Shown here piece after piece: positions 44,331-53,400 of a stretch of 64,000 nucleotides of DNA. Source of the DNA: Planctomycetota bacterium. Its GTDB lineage: Bacteria > Planctomycetota > Planctomycetia > Pirellulales > Pirellulaceae. The DNA lies in contig JACNKX010000143.1 of assembly GCA_014381825.1 (NCBI GenBank), positions 82,360 through 146,359 on the forward strand. Reading direction: 5' to 3'. The position numbers and the translations under genes are program-made. The notes beneath the pieces were generated by a model. The model was not told the DNA's origin. It worked only from the letters and a program-made list of their open reading frames with translations, and searched no databases. The stretch's first letter is position 1. Each line of letters begins with the position of its first letter.

Positions 44331-47300
44331 CGCTTGGCCCTCCTTCGTCAACGTCACTTTCGCCTTGCTCTTGCGGTTCATCGACCGTTTGGAATGGTGT
44401 TTGCCCTTCCTCAGGCGATTGCTCGACCGGCGTCTCATCGGTCACATCGGTGGCGTTTGCTGATTCGGCGGGAGCCGCGACTGTTCGTGGCTTGCGCATT
44501 AATACGCCTGACACGGCCCAGACCACCAGTACTAGGAACACGGCTAACAACAAGTAACCATCGATAAGCTGCATGGCGAACGTCGGGGCGAATACTCCAA
44601 CGATGACCAGACCGATCAGTATCGCGGCCAGCACGATTAATTTGTTATTCGCGGAGCGTCGAACGAACACGAGACCAACGACGGCGATGCTTGCAAAGAC
44701 CAAGAAGTTCAGCGCTCTCGCGTCCCAAGCGACTAGTTGCAGCGAACCGTTTGGTGGCGGAGCCGGTCGCAACGTCGTGAAGCTGTAGAGTCGTCCGTCG
44801 ACCGCAAACGTTGTCGCATGTTGACTCTTCATGCCAACGCCTTCGGTGACCCAACCCAATAGATGGTCGTCGTTCATGCGGTGTCCCGGAAGCCGATTCA
44901 GCTTCGAATACCAATCGCCTTGCTGATTCGTCCACGGCCCGTCCGAATCCAGCAACGCCATTTCGTTTGGCAGAAAAACCGAAAGCTCAACTTTCTGCAT
45001 CGCCGGCTCCGTTTGCAGGCCTGGCTGGCCCGGGAACGCTGGCATATCGAGCTGTCGATGATCACCGGGCATCGTGTAACGAAGCTCAAGGACAAACGGT
45101 ACTTCGGGGTTTTGATTCACTAAAGGAATGAACAGCTGATTCTGCTCGCCATGCTCAAGCGATTTCGGTTCGCCATTGATGTAAAGCGGGTCGTTGTCGA
45201 ACTCGCTTTCAGCTGGCAGTGCCACGGCCAACCGTTGGACGGCGCTCCGAATGCGGTAGAGGGCTTGGACAGAAACGCGATCGCTTCTCGTTACAACCAT
45301 TCGCACTAATGCACGTTCAATGCTTGTGCGTTTTACTTCTTCGAGTTCGTATCGAGTTGTCGTGACGGAAAGCGTCCACGCGTCGTGGAACTCGAACGCT
45401 CGCGCCGCATCCGTCACACTGACTCCGGGCATTAGATCATGTTGCGGATCGATTGGACGCAAGCCGTCGAAGCCCGCTGCGGCTCGAACGTCGAGCGTTT
45501 CGGCTTTACTGACGACGATCTGTCCCCACGCGCGATCAACATTCATTGGCATTAAGCTCGGTAACGCGTAATCGGTGCTCTTGCCGACTTCCAGTTCTTG
45601 CGTGCTTTGCTCCCAACTGAGCACAACATTCCGTTGGCCAAGGAACTCACTCTCGCCGCGCAAACTCCAGGCAACGTAGCCTTCGGGAACATCGTCTGGC
45701 TGAGGCGTGATGGTCGTTTTGCTGACGCCTCCTGAAGCAACGCGAATCTCTACCGCGAGATCTTCCGGAACATCCAATCGCAGCGACTTTACGGCACTGT
45801 AAAGAATGTCATAGAAGAAACGCGCTTCGTACTTTATAACGCCTGTTTCAATCCCAGCTGTCAGCAACTGTCGCGCGGTGACGTGTGGGCGTCGCCGTTC
45901 CGCGGCAACCGTCAGCTCAGCCGGATCGATTGTAAAGACAAACCCGAGAATTTCACGCAGTCCCTCAAACCGACCATCGCGAACGGCTTGAACGTCTTTA
46001 TGAGTTTCGGCAATCGCGACATTTCGCATCCCGCTGACCGATTGCGAGGTGATCTGCAGGCTCTCAGGGCCATGAACGATCAGACTTCCCGATACGTCTT
46101 CTACCTCAGTGGCGATGCGAGGTATCGTGATTTGAATCTCGGCGGCTTCGCCCGTTGGCGTCATTAGATTCGGCTCGTTCAGCGATCGCCGCAATGTCGC
46201 AGAAACGCCAACGCGCCCCATGGCCTTGCGGGACAAGTTGATTTGTAGCCGCGTGTTGTCATCGCCCTCCACGTGATGCGAGTCGACGACGACTGGTTTT
46301 GCATCGCCCATCGCGCGACCTTGAACTCGCTCGACTTGGTAGCCAGCGGGAATATCGAATGCCAATTCGAAGACACCCGCTTGTTGGATATCTAAGATCA
46401 CAGAAACATCGAGCGTGATTTGCTCTGGCTGCAGGTAGGCCTCGACGAGCTGTTGGACTTGAATCCGAGGCTTTACCTTTTCGACACTTAGCGCAAGATC
46501 AAATGGCAGCGCTGCATAACGATAGGCGAACGCCCATTTCACGCTTTGCAACGGCTGTGGCAATTCGGCGGTGTCGAGCTGTAACAGTCCGTTCTTCGTC
46601 GTTGCTTCTGCCCGCAACTCGTCGCCCAGCCGAACGACGACAACACCCTGTTGCCGGCCCACATTGACCGCTTGAATCACGGGGATATGTGTTTCGCGAA
46701 GAGCCGTCTCGTCACTGAATCGCTCGCAGTCGATAATGATGCTCTGAGTTCCACGAGCCGGTTGGAAGAGATCGATCGTGATCGTTTGCTTGGCGTCGTC
46801 TCTCGCGACTTCCCACTTCTTCACGTTGGGATCAAGCACTCGCGTCACTTTCTGGTCGAGCGGCGCTTCCACAACGAGCTGCGAGAGTTCGGCACGGCTG
46901 ATTTCGTAGGCGAGGCGTGTTCGTGTGCGAACCACTCCTTCGTCGATCGACACTTCTTGTTGTGCTTGGACCGTTGCGAGTGCTTCGAGCCCGGCCGCGC
47001 CTTCGGTCTTTGGAGTCCAGTCAACTCGCACAGTACTCGCCGCGCCGACGAACGCGAGAACGACCGTTTCTTTCGGTGGATCGTCCTCGTCCGCCACGTT
47101 GGCGGGAGCTTCGGTCGCGGCGATCATCGGCTGAATGTTTACCTTCACTCCGCTCTGCGGAATTCGAATCAGCCAGCGATTGACCGGTGCCTGGGGAGCT
47201 TCCAGCGATACGCTGTTCTGTCCCGGCGATTTGGAATACGCCTTCGAATATTCGAGATCGAGCGTTAAACGTCGCGGTATCTCGTTGATGTTTTGCACTA

Positions 47301-47799
47301 ACAGCTTGTAGCCCATCTTTGCTGCGGAAAGGACTCGCGCCGGTTCGTTCTCGATCGTTGCGGAGCGAATCGCCGCATCGCTCAATCGCAGTGGTACTTC
47401 ATGCCATCCTTTACCAAGCAACTCGATCTGCACGCTTGCCTGAACGTTAATCACATCGCGTTCGACGGTCGCTTCGCTGGCGATCTCGGTGACAATGGCT
47501 CCGAGTGGCGGTCGGTCATCAACGGGGCGCGGCTCACTCGCTTGGGCTTTCTTCCATAGCTCTTGAAACTTCTCGTAGGGCACGAAAACGCCGCGACCTT
47601 GTTCCTCGAATACCTTTTGCAGCTGTTTATACGGAATGTAGATCGTTTGCTCACGCCACGGAGTTGGTTTCGCATCGGCGGCGACCGCTGGTACTGCGGC
47701 TGGGTCGGCAAGAGGATCAGCGTCCTGAGCCCAGCTGAATGAGCTGAATGACAAGACGATTAGAGCAAGCGATGCGACGGCGGAGCGGTTCATTCTCAT
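44323..47799 (-). CDS. large envelope protein, single-unit paralogue (1158 aa)
   Basis: A signal peptide (MRMNRSAVASLALIVLSFSS...WAQ) is followed by paired motifs TIYIPYKQLQKVFEEQ and VFVPYEKFQELWKKAQ (residues 53-86). About 900 residues of beta-rich sequence follow, with recurring phrases such as LTLDLEY, VERDVINVQASVQIEL and YEISRAELSQLVVEAP. Three membrane helices lie at about 1025-1110 and an acidic Glu/Pro tail lies inside. This is the same plan as each half of the 2579-residue protein, to which it is coupled by an 8-base overlap. The two proteins probably form a complex. I do not recognise a named family and infer no catalytic role. Confidence 0.82.
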   Translation of the reverse strand: MRMNRSAVASLALIVLSFSSFSWAQDADPLADPAAVPAVAADAKPTPWREQTIYIPYKQLQKVFEEQGRGVFVPYEKFQELWKKAQASEPRPVDDRPPLGAIVTEIASEATVERDVINVQASVQIELLGKGWHEVPLRLSDAAIRSATIENEPARVLSAAKMGYKLLVQNINEIPRRLTLDLEYSKAYSKSPGQNSVSLEAPQAPVNRWLIRIPQSGVKVNIQPMIAATEAPANVADEDDPPKETVVLAFVGAASTVRVDWTPKTEGAAGLEALATVQAQQEVSIDEGVVRTRTRLAYEISRAELSQLVVEAPLDQKVTRVLDPNVKKWEVARDDAKQTITIDLFQPARGTQSIIIDCERFSDETALRETHIPVIQAVNVGRQQGVVVVRLGDELRAEATTKNGLLQLDTAELPQPLQSVKWAFAYRYAALPFDLALSVEKVKPRIQVQQLVEAYLQPEQITLDVSVILDIQQAGVFELAFDIPAGYQVERVQGRAMGDAKPVVVDSHHVEGDDNTRLQINLSRKAMGRVGVSATLRRSLNEPNLMTPTGEAAEIQITIPRIATEVEDVSGSLIVHGPESLQITSQSVSGMRNVAIAETHKDVQAVRDGRFEGLREILGFVFTIDPAELTVAAERRRPHVTARQLLTAGIETGVIKYEARFFYDILYSAVKSLRLDVPEDLAVEIRVASGGVSKTTITPQPDDVPEGYVAWSLRGESEFLGQRNVVLSWEQSTQELEVGKSTDYALPSLMPMNVDRAWGQIVVSKAETLDVRAAAGFDGLRPIDPQHDLMPGVSVTDAARAFEFHDAWTLSVTTTRYELEEVKRTSIERALVRMVVTRSDRVSVQALYRIRSAVQRLAVALPAESEFDNDPLYINGEPKSLEHGEQNQLFIPLVNQNPEVPFVLELRYTMPGDHRQLDMPAFPGQPGLQTEPAMQKVELSVFLPNEMALLDSDGPWTNQQGDWYSKLNRLPGHRMNDDHLLGWVTEGVGMKSQHATTFAVDGRLYSFTTLRPAPPPNGSLQLVAWDARALNFLVFASIAVVGLVFVRRSANNKLIVLAAILIGLVIVGVFAPTFAMQLIDGYLLLAVFLVLVVWAVSGVLMRKPRTVAAPAESANATDVTDETPVEQSPEEGQTPFQTVDEPQEQGESDVDEGGPSDA

Positions 47800-48137
47800 C
47801 TTCTCTGTTCCTCAAGCGATCACGGCGCGTAAGTTCCCGTACGCGCGGAGTTAGGCTGCACACCCTCTGCGGCGATTTACCTCTGACGGATAAGACGACT
47901 CGCTGTTTGATTTTGTTTCGCTAGACCCCTGAAAGGCGTAACGAGTTTGTAAATCGTACGTTGCAGCGTAACTGATGTTTGGTGGGACGAGGTGCTTCGG
48001 TTGCGAGAAAACCAGGACAGGTAGGACGACCGGTGTCAATTGAATATCCGGATCGGTGCGATTGAAGTCACTGCCAACTCTGAGGCAGTGACGTAGAGTT
48101 GGCCAGATATCTCAGTTCCAGCGCCGGATCGGCAACT
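47800..48137. promoter_or_regulatory. gene-free region upstream of the giant-protein operon
   Basis: About 340 bases with no convincing gene. It must hold the promoter for the minus-strand giant-protein pair and perhaps one for the small plus-strand frame at 48138. I could not identify either promoter with confidence. Confidence 0.3.
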
Positions 48138-48296
48138 ATGACCTCCACTCCCTCTCAAACGCGAGTCTTGCTGTTGCTGGCAGGCAGCATGCTCGCCGGA
48201 TCGATTGTCTCGACAAAGCTTAGCAATCGTGAGGCGTCTCGGCGGGACGAGCCGCTACGGAGTTCAGTGCCGTCGCCGGTCGCAGAGAGTCAATAA
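48138..48296 (+). CDS. 52-residue single-pass membrane protein (possible)
   Basis: MTSTPSQTRVLLLLAGSMLA, then GSIVSTKLSN and a charged Pro/Ser tail. One membrane segment or uncleaved signal is evident. Its stop lies directly before a strong hairpin at 48301, which would serve both this frame and the convergent gene. There is no recognised family; this is supported only by composition and context. Confidence 0.4.
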   Translation: MTSTPSQTRVLLLLAGSMLAGSIVSTKLSNREASRRDEPLRSSVPSPVAESQ

Positions 48297-48322
48297 AAAA
48301 GGCCCCGCGACGACGCGGGGCC
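48295..48322 (-). terminator. rho-independent terminator of the His-rich protein gene
   Basis: GGCCCCGCG, loop ACGA, CGCGGGGCC form a perfect 9-bp GC-rich stem (48301-48322). On the minus strand it is followed by TTTTTTATT (48300 downwards), a textbook terminator about 38 bases after the stop at 48360. On the plus strand the T content after the stem is weak. Confidence 0.88.
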
Positions 48323-48359
48323 TATTGATCATCACACGAGGGTCTTCAGTCGTTAACTA

Positions 48360-48761
48360 TCACCTTGAGTGGTAAATCTCGCGGTGAATATGGATGCTAG
48401 GGCCACCGAAGGATGGGGTTCGGTAGTAGGGGGAAAAACCACCGTAAAAACCGTAGCCTCGAGATGCAAATCCAAACGGATTCACTGGGTAGTACTGAAT
48501 GTTTTGGTGTCGGATACGGCTGTTCGTTGGGTTGTAATATCGGTGAACGCTCGTCGGTCCGCCCCAATGGCCAGTGTGTTGGTGAGTGCTGCCGAAGTGT
48601 GAGCTGGTGCCGCCCGAATGGCTGAAGTGTTGCTGAGTTGCTGCTTGGCGAGCAACCGCTTCACGCCGCTGTCGAGCAAAGTGATCGTTCGTTTGGGCAG
48701 AGGCATGGGCGGCGGCTAGTGTGACGACTGCCAGTCCGAGGATTGTGCTCGTGCGTTGCAT
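48360..48761 (-). CDS. small secreted His/Gly/Tyr-rich protein
   Basis: The ATG at 48761 has GGGAG 9 bases upstream and begins a clean signal peptide (MQRTSTILGLAVVTLAAAHA...). The mature region of about 110 residues is rich in His, Ser, Gly and Tyr: HFSHSGGTSSHFGSTHQHTG and FASRGYGFYGGFSPYYRTP. This composition suits metal binding or a structural envelope role. No family is recognised. A strong terminator follows. An upstream ATG at 48833 is in frame but would place 24 residues before the signal. Confidence 0.72.
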   Translation of the reverse strand: MQRTSTILGLAVVTLAAAHASAQTNDHFARQRREAVARQAATQQHFSHSGGTSSHFGSTHQHTGHWGGPTSVHRYYNPTNSRIRHQNIQYYPVNPFGFASRGYGFYGGFSPYYRTPSFGGPSIHIHREIYHSR

Positions 48762-49048
48762 AATGAATTCTCCCGTGTGCGATTGAACTGTCTTGATTTG
48801 GGTCATTGTTAAGCAACTCGTTGCATATCCCATGCCCGCAGCAGCATCAACTTGGACATTGTCGCCTTTCCCTTAGTTTTTGCAAATTGAGCTCGAGGTC
48901 TGAGTTTTAACGTGTCATCATGTTGACGGCACACTCCGGTCAAATTGATCCGCGATATACGCAAAGCGAACTGATGGACGCGGGATATTTCAGTTGGCAT
49001 ACTAGTCCCATTCACTCCGGACTGGTCACACCTTCCAAGAGAAACAAA

Positions 49049-50350
49049 ATGTCTCGCTCCGCCCTTTACCCGTTGATTTGTTTGGCGTTCGTTTTCGTCC
49101 CGTCGGCAACTGCTGAGAACTGGCCTAGTTGGCGTGGCGCGCGTGGCGATGGCTCCAGTCTTGACGCCAACGTCCCGACCGAATGGGATGGAGCGACCGG
49201 CAAGAACATCCTCTGGAAGGCTTCGATCCCCGGAGACGGACATGCGTCACCGATCATTTGGGAAGATCGCATCTTCGTCGTTTCGTGCTTGCCCAAAGAG
49301 AAACAACGCGTGTTGATCTGTCTCGATCGCAAAGACGGCAAGACGCTTTGGCAGAAGACCGTGATGAGCGCGCCGCTTGAGTCGAAGCACAACTTAAACA
49401 GCTTTGCGTCGGGGACGCCAGCGACCGACGGCAAGCTCGTTTACGTGACATTCCTCGAAGTGGATGGCAAGACGGTACCGGCGCCGAATGTCGGCACGCC
49501 TCGCCCGATTACACCAGGCAAGATGGTCGTCGCTGCTTACGACTTTGAAGGCAATCGGAAATGGATCGTCAAACCTGGAAGCTTCGTCAGTGCGCACGGC
49601 TTTTGTAGCTCGCCGGTCCTCTACAAACAGTCGGTCATCGTAAACGGGGATCACGACGGTGATTCTTATGTCGTCGCGCTCGATCGTAAGACGGGGGAAA
49701 CACTTTGGAAAGTAGATCGGCAGCACAAAACTCGCAGCTACGTGACTCCGATTATTCGTGAAGTGGCCGGACGGACTCAAATGGTGATGTCGGGCAGCAA
49801 GCACATCGCGAGTTATGATCCAGGCACTGGCAAGATGCATTGGGAGATCGATGGACCGACGGAGCAATTTGTTGCCTCAATGGTCTTCGATGGCAACCTA
49901 TTCTTCATGACGTCAGGCTTCCCCGATTATCACGTGATGGGAATTCGGCCCGATGGTACTGGTGACGTGACCGACACGCACGTGGCTTGGCACCAGACTT
50001 CGGCTCGCTGCTATGTTCCGTCGCCGGTCGTGCTGGATGGTCATTTGATCGTTGCGGATGACCGAGGCACGGCGAATTGCTTCGACGCGACTACTGGCGA
50101 GCCACTTTGGAAGGAGCGGCTTGCCAAGCATTTTAGCGCTTCCTTAGTTCATGCGAACGGGCTCGCCTATTTGATCGCTGACGATGGCGTCACGACGATC
50201 GTACGACCCGGAGCCGAACTCGATCTGATCGCTGAAAACTCGCTCGGCGAGTTCTGCTTCGCTTCACCAGCGATCAGCGACGGACAACTGTTTATCCGTG
50301 GCGAGAAGAATCTGTACTGTATTGAAGAGCAGGTCAGCACTTGCGACTAG
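49049..50350 (+). CDS. PQQ-like beta-propeller repeat protein, secreted
   Basis: The ATG at 49049 gives 433 residues starting with a signal peptide (MSRSALYPLICLAFVFVPSA|TAENW). It is followed by NWPSWRGARGDGSS, typical of planctomycete PQQ-like propeller proteins. Repeats with the GxxxW tryptophan-docking pattern recur: CLDRKDGKTLWQKTV, ALDRKTGETLWKVDR, SYDPGTGKMHWEIDG, CFDATTGEPLWKERL. They form a BamB-like eight-bladed propeller. Catalytic PQQ-dehydrogenase residues are not evident, so a scaffold role is more likely than an oxidoreductase one. The gene is convergent with the kinase gene, with about 87 bases between them. Confidence 0.92.
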   Translation: MSRSALYPLICLAFVFVPSATAENWPSWRGARGDGSSLDANVPTEWDGATGKNILWKASIPGDGHASPIIWEDRIFVVSCLPKEKQRVLICLDRKDGKTLWQKTVMSAPLESKHNLNSFASGTPATDGKLVYVTFLEVDGKTVPAPNVGTPRPITPGKMVVAAYDFEGNRKWIVKPGSFVSAHGFCSSPVLYKQSVIVNGDHDGDSYVVALDRKTGETLWKVDRQHKTRSYVTPIIREVAGRTQMVMSGSKHIASYDPGTGKMHWEIDGPTEQFVASMVFDGNLFFMTSGFPDYHVMGIRPDGTGDVTDTHVAWHQTSARCYVPSPVVLDGHLIVADDRGTANCFDATTGEPLWKERLAKHFSASLVHANGLAYLIADDGVTTIVRPGAELDLIAENSLGEFCFASPAISDGQLFIRGEKNLYCIEEQVSTCD

Positions 50351-50437
50351 TTGAAGCAATCGGCTCATCGTACTAAGAGTTTATCCGGTAATTGCATTTG
50401 ACGTAAACGCTTGAAGTTGCGAGTGTTGAGGGCTCCG

Positions 50438-53400
50438 TCAAGGGAGCATCTGGATTGATTGACCAATTCGTGTGGCGAAGTCAGAGGGCTTTACGAGTTC
50501 GACCACCCCGTTGGCGTTCTCGACGACGTATACCAATTCCTTGTCAGCCAAACTGCGATCGCCGTACGATAATCTACCGGCCGCACTGAATGTTAGCGAT
50601 TGGCGATTGTTCAACCGCACACTGACCCATTGAGGTTCTCCAGTCAGCGCGTTCCAAGCATAGAGAGCGCTTCCTACACTGCCCGCCACAATCTGGTCGC
50701 CGTCAGGACTCCATGCGACCGAACAGAATCCGCCAGCGGTTGATGGAAGCAGGAAACGCGCTTTTGTTTCGACGTTCCAGATCCGTATAGTCCCGTCCTG
50801 CTCTCCGCAGGAAGCAACCTGACGACTGTCTGGGCTCCAGGACAGGTCGCGAACTCCACCGATCTCTGTTCCGGTAACGGGCTTCTCGCCGTCCGTCTCG
50901 TGCCACAGCGAAAAGCTCTTGTCCCAGATTGCCTTTGTATCGTCACAGTTCCACGCCACTGCCAAGAACTGACCGTCCGGGCTCCATGCAAGACACCGCG
51001 TGCCGAGGCGGTATTCACGGCGCAGTTTCGTTTCTTCGAGTAATCCGTCCTTCGACCAGAACCTGACTGCTGCACCATGCTCGGAAGTCACGAACTGATC
51101 TCCCGTTGGACGCCACGCAGCTTGGTCTATGTGCCGACGCCACCTCAAATCGACATGCTCGTCAAGATGCCGCATGCTGGATCCATCAACACTCCACAGT
51201 CGCAGATCACCATACTGGCCTGCGGTAACAAGTTGCTCACCATCGGGGCTCCAAACGGCGGCCATGATGCTACCGCCGTGGCACTTGTACGTTCGCGGCG
51301 ACTCCCCATTTGTATCCCAGGACGTTGCGTTTGGGCCTCCGTGAGCCATGCCGATGTGTCCACGACAGCTAATGAAGCTGCGGCTGTCAGGATGCCATTG
51401 CATGACACCTGGGCCATGTGTCCCACCGAATTTGATCATGCGGGCGGGTTGCCCAGGCTTCCAGATCGACGCGTACTGGTCGCGGCTTCGACTGGCGACG
51501 TACAGACCATCCAGACTCCAGGTACTGTCGTAGACGACATCTTCGTGAGAGTCGAGTACCGGACCGGCTCGGCCATTGTTGCCAAATACTCGAACCGATG
51601 AGTCATGTCCACCGGATACGGCCATTTGCTGGCTCTTCGGAGACCAGGACACGCTGCTAACCTCGGACGTATGTCCAGGAAGTGTATCCTGTGGTGTCCC
51701 ACTGCTATCCCACACTTCAAGTGAGCCACTGCCTGTCCCTGCCGCGAGCAGCGATTCTCCTGGCTTCCAGGCAATGGACCATCGCTCGCTGACCGTATTG
51801 CTTATCGTCGCGCCCGGCTCACCGATTGAATTGATAAAGCCAATCGCTTTTTTTCGATGATCCACTCCGTGATACGAGTAGGCCAGCCATTGTGAATCGT
51901 CGCTCCACGCGATTTCGTCAAGCCATTCGCGATTGAGTGTGACCACGGTTGTTTCGTTCTCCAACCGGCCATCCGCCGTCCAGTCCAGCAGACGAATCCG
52001 CGGGCGGAGACTCAATGAATGCGTATCCGCGATCGCCATGTGCTTTCCGTCAGGACTCCATGCTGCCTTCATCCACCAAACGAGACGAGGATCTCCGAAC
52101 GCAAGGCGTTTCAATTTCACGCCGTTGACGGCCCATAACTGAACGGTCCCGGATCCTGCGGTGACCAATAAAGGCTTTGACGGATGCCACGCAACAGACG
52201 TACACGATCTCTTGGAATGCCGCAGCACGGCACTGAGAGCAAGATCACGCTCTAGAATTCGGACCGTTCCGTCATGGCTGGCTGCGGCGAGCCGAGATCC
52301 ATCAGCATTCCAAGCAACCGACCAGACCGTGCCTTCGAATCCATCCTTGGTGAGTACGCTTGAATCGTCGAGGTTCCAGACTTTGACCGATCCATCCGCG
52401 GAGCCGGAGGCGAGTCGAGTTCCATCCGGACTGAACGCAACCGACACGACTCGCGACGAGTGTCCAGGAAAGATATTGACGAGTTGAAACGATTTGGCAT
52501 TGTAAACGCGGACGCAACCCGTCGTAGTGCCGCAAGCGATAAGGTTGTCCTTGAGAGACCAGTCGACAGATAGGATCGCACTTCGAGGTGCAACCGTTTC
52601 GATCTGCCAGCGCTTAATTCCCGGGAGAGTTGCCGGCAATGGGATGAGCCCGGGCAAGACGCTTTCTGGAGAGTCAGGCTTCCAGTTAGCCTGTGGAGAT
52701 GAGTTGTCTGTCAGCGGGCGAATCTTGATGTTTCTGAACCAAGCGTCAGTATTATGGTCCTGCAACGCGATTTTGCCGTTCTGAGCACGACCGTACATCT
52801 GGGGATTCCTTGCTCCATTTTCAACGTGTCGTTGCCAATCTGTGCTGAGCAACTCGTATTCGATTAACTTCGTGCCATTCATCCAGTGCTCGACTCGGTT
52901 TCCATCCACGATGATGCGAATATGGTTCCATTCGCCAACAGGCCTTACGACATCGGACTTCGGTTCGAACAGTCCGTAAACGGCACCAGACCTCCGCGTC
53001 GAGTCCTCACCCAACGGGTTACCAACATCATCCAGGATTTGAAATTCGGGACCGGTCTCTACGATTCCGTGTTCTTCCACCACACGGTAGAAGATGCCAC
53101 TGTTGCCAGAATGACTTATCTTCCAATCTAGTTGCAGTTCGAAATCACTGAATTCCTCGTCGGTAACGAGATAGTTGTTTTTTCGACCAGCTGACAGGAT
53201 GCCATTCTCAACACGCCACCCGGCGACACCATCTCCTTTTGGTCCCTTGGAACGATGCCAGCCGGTTGTGGTCTCGCCGTCAAAGAGCAACTTCCAACCT
53301 TCGGCGACCTCGGCAGCCGTCAACGTGTTGTGAGGTCTAGTGGGAGTGAAGTGTTGTTCGTGCGGCTCTACGGACTCGAGTTTCGCCGTAACGACAGCCC

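Noticed and set aside
47851..48039. A 62-codon minus-strand frame upstream of the giant-protein genes
   Set aside because: No signal, ribosome site or motif; the region is more likely promoter DNA.
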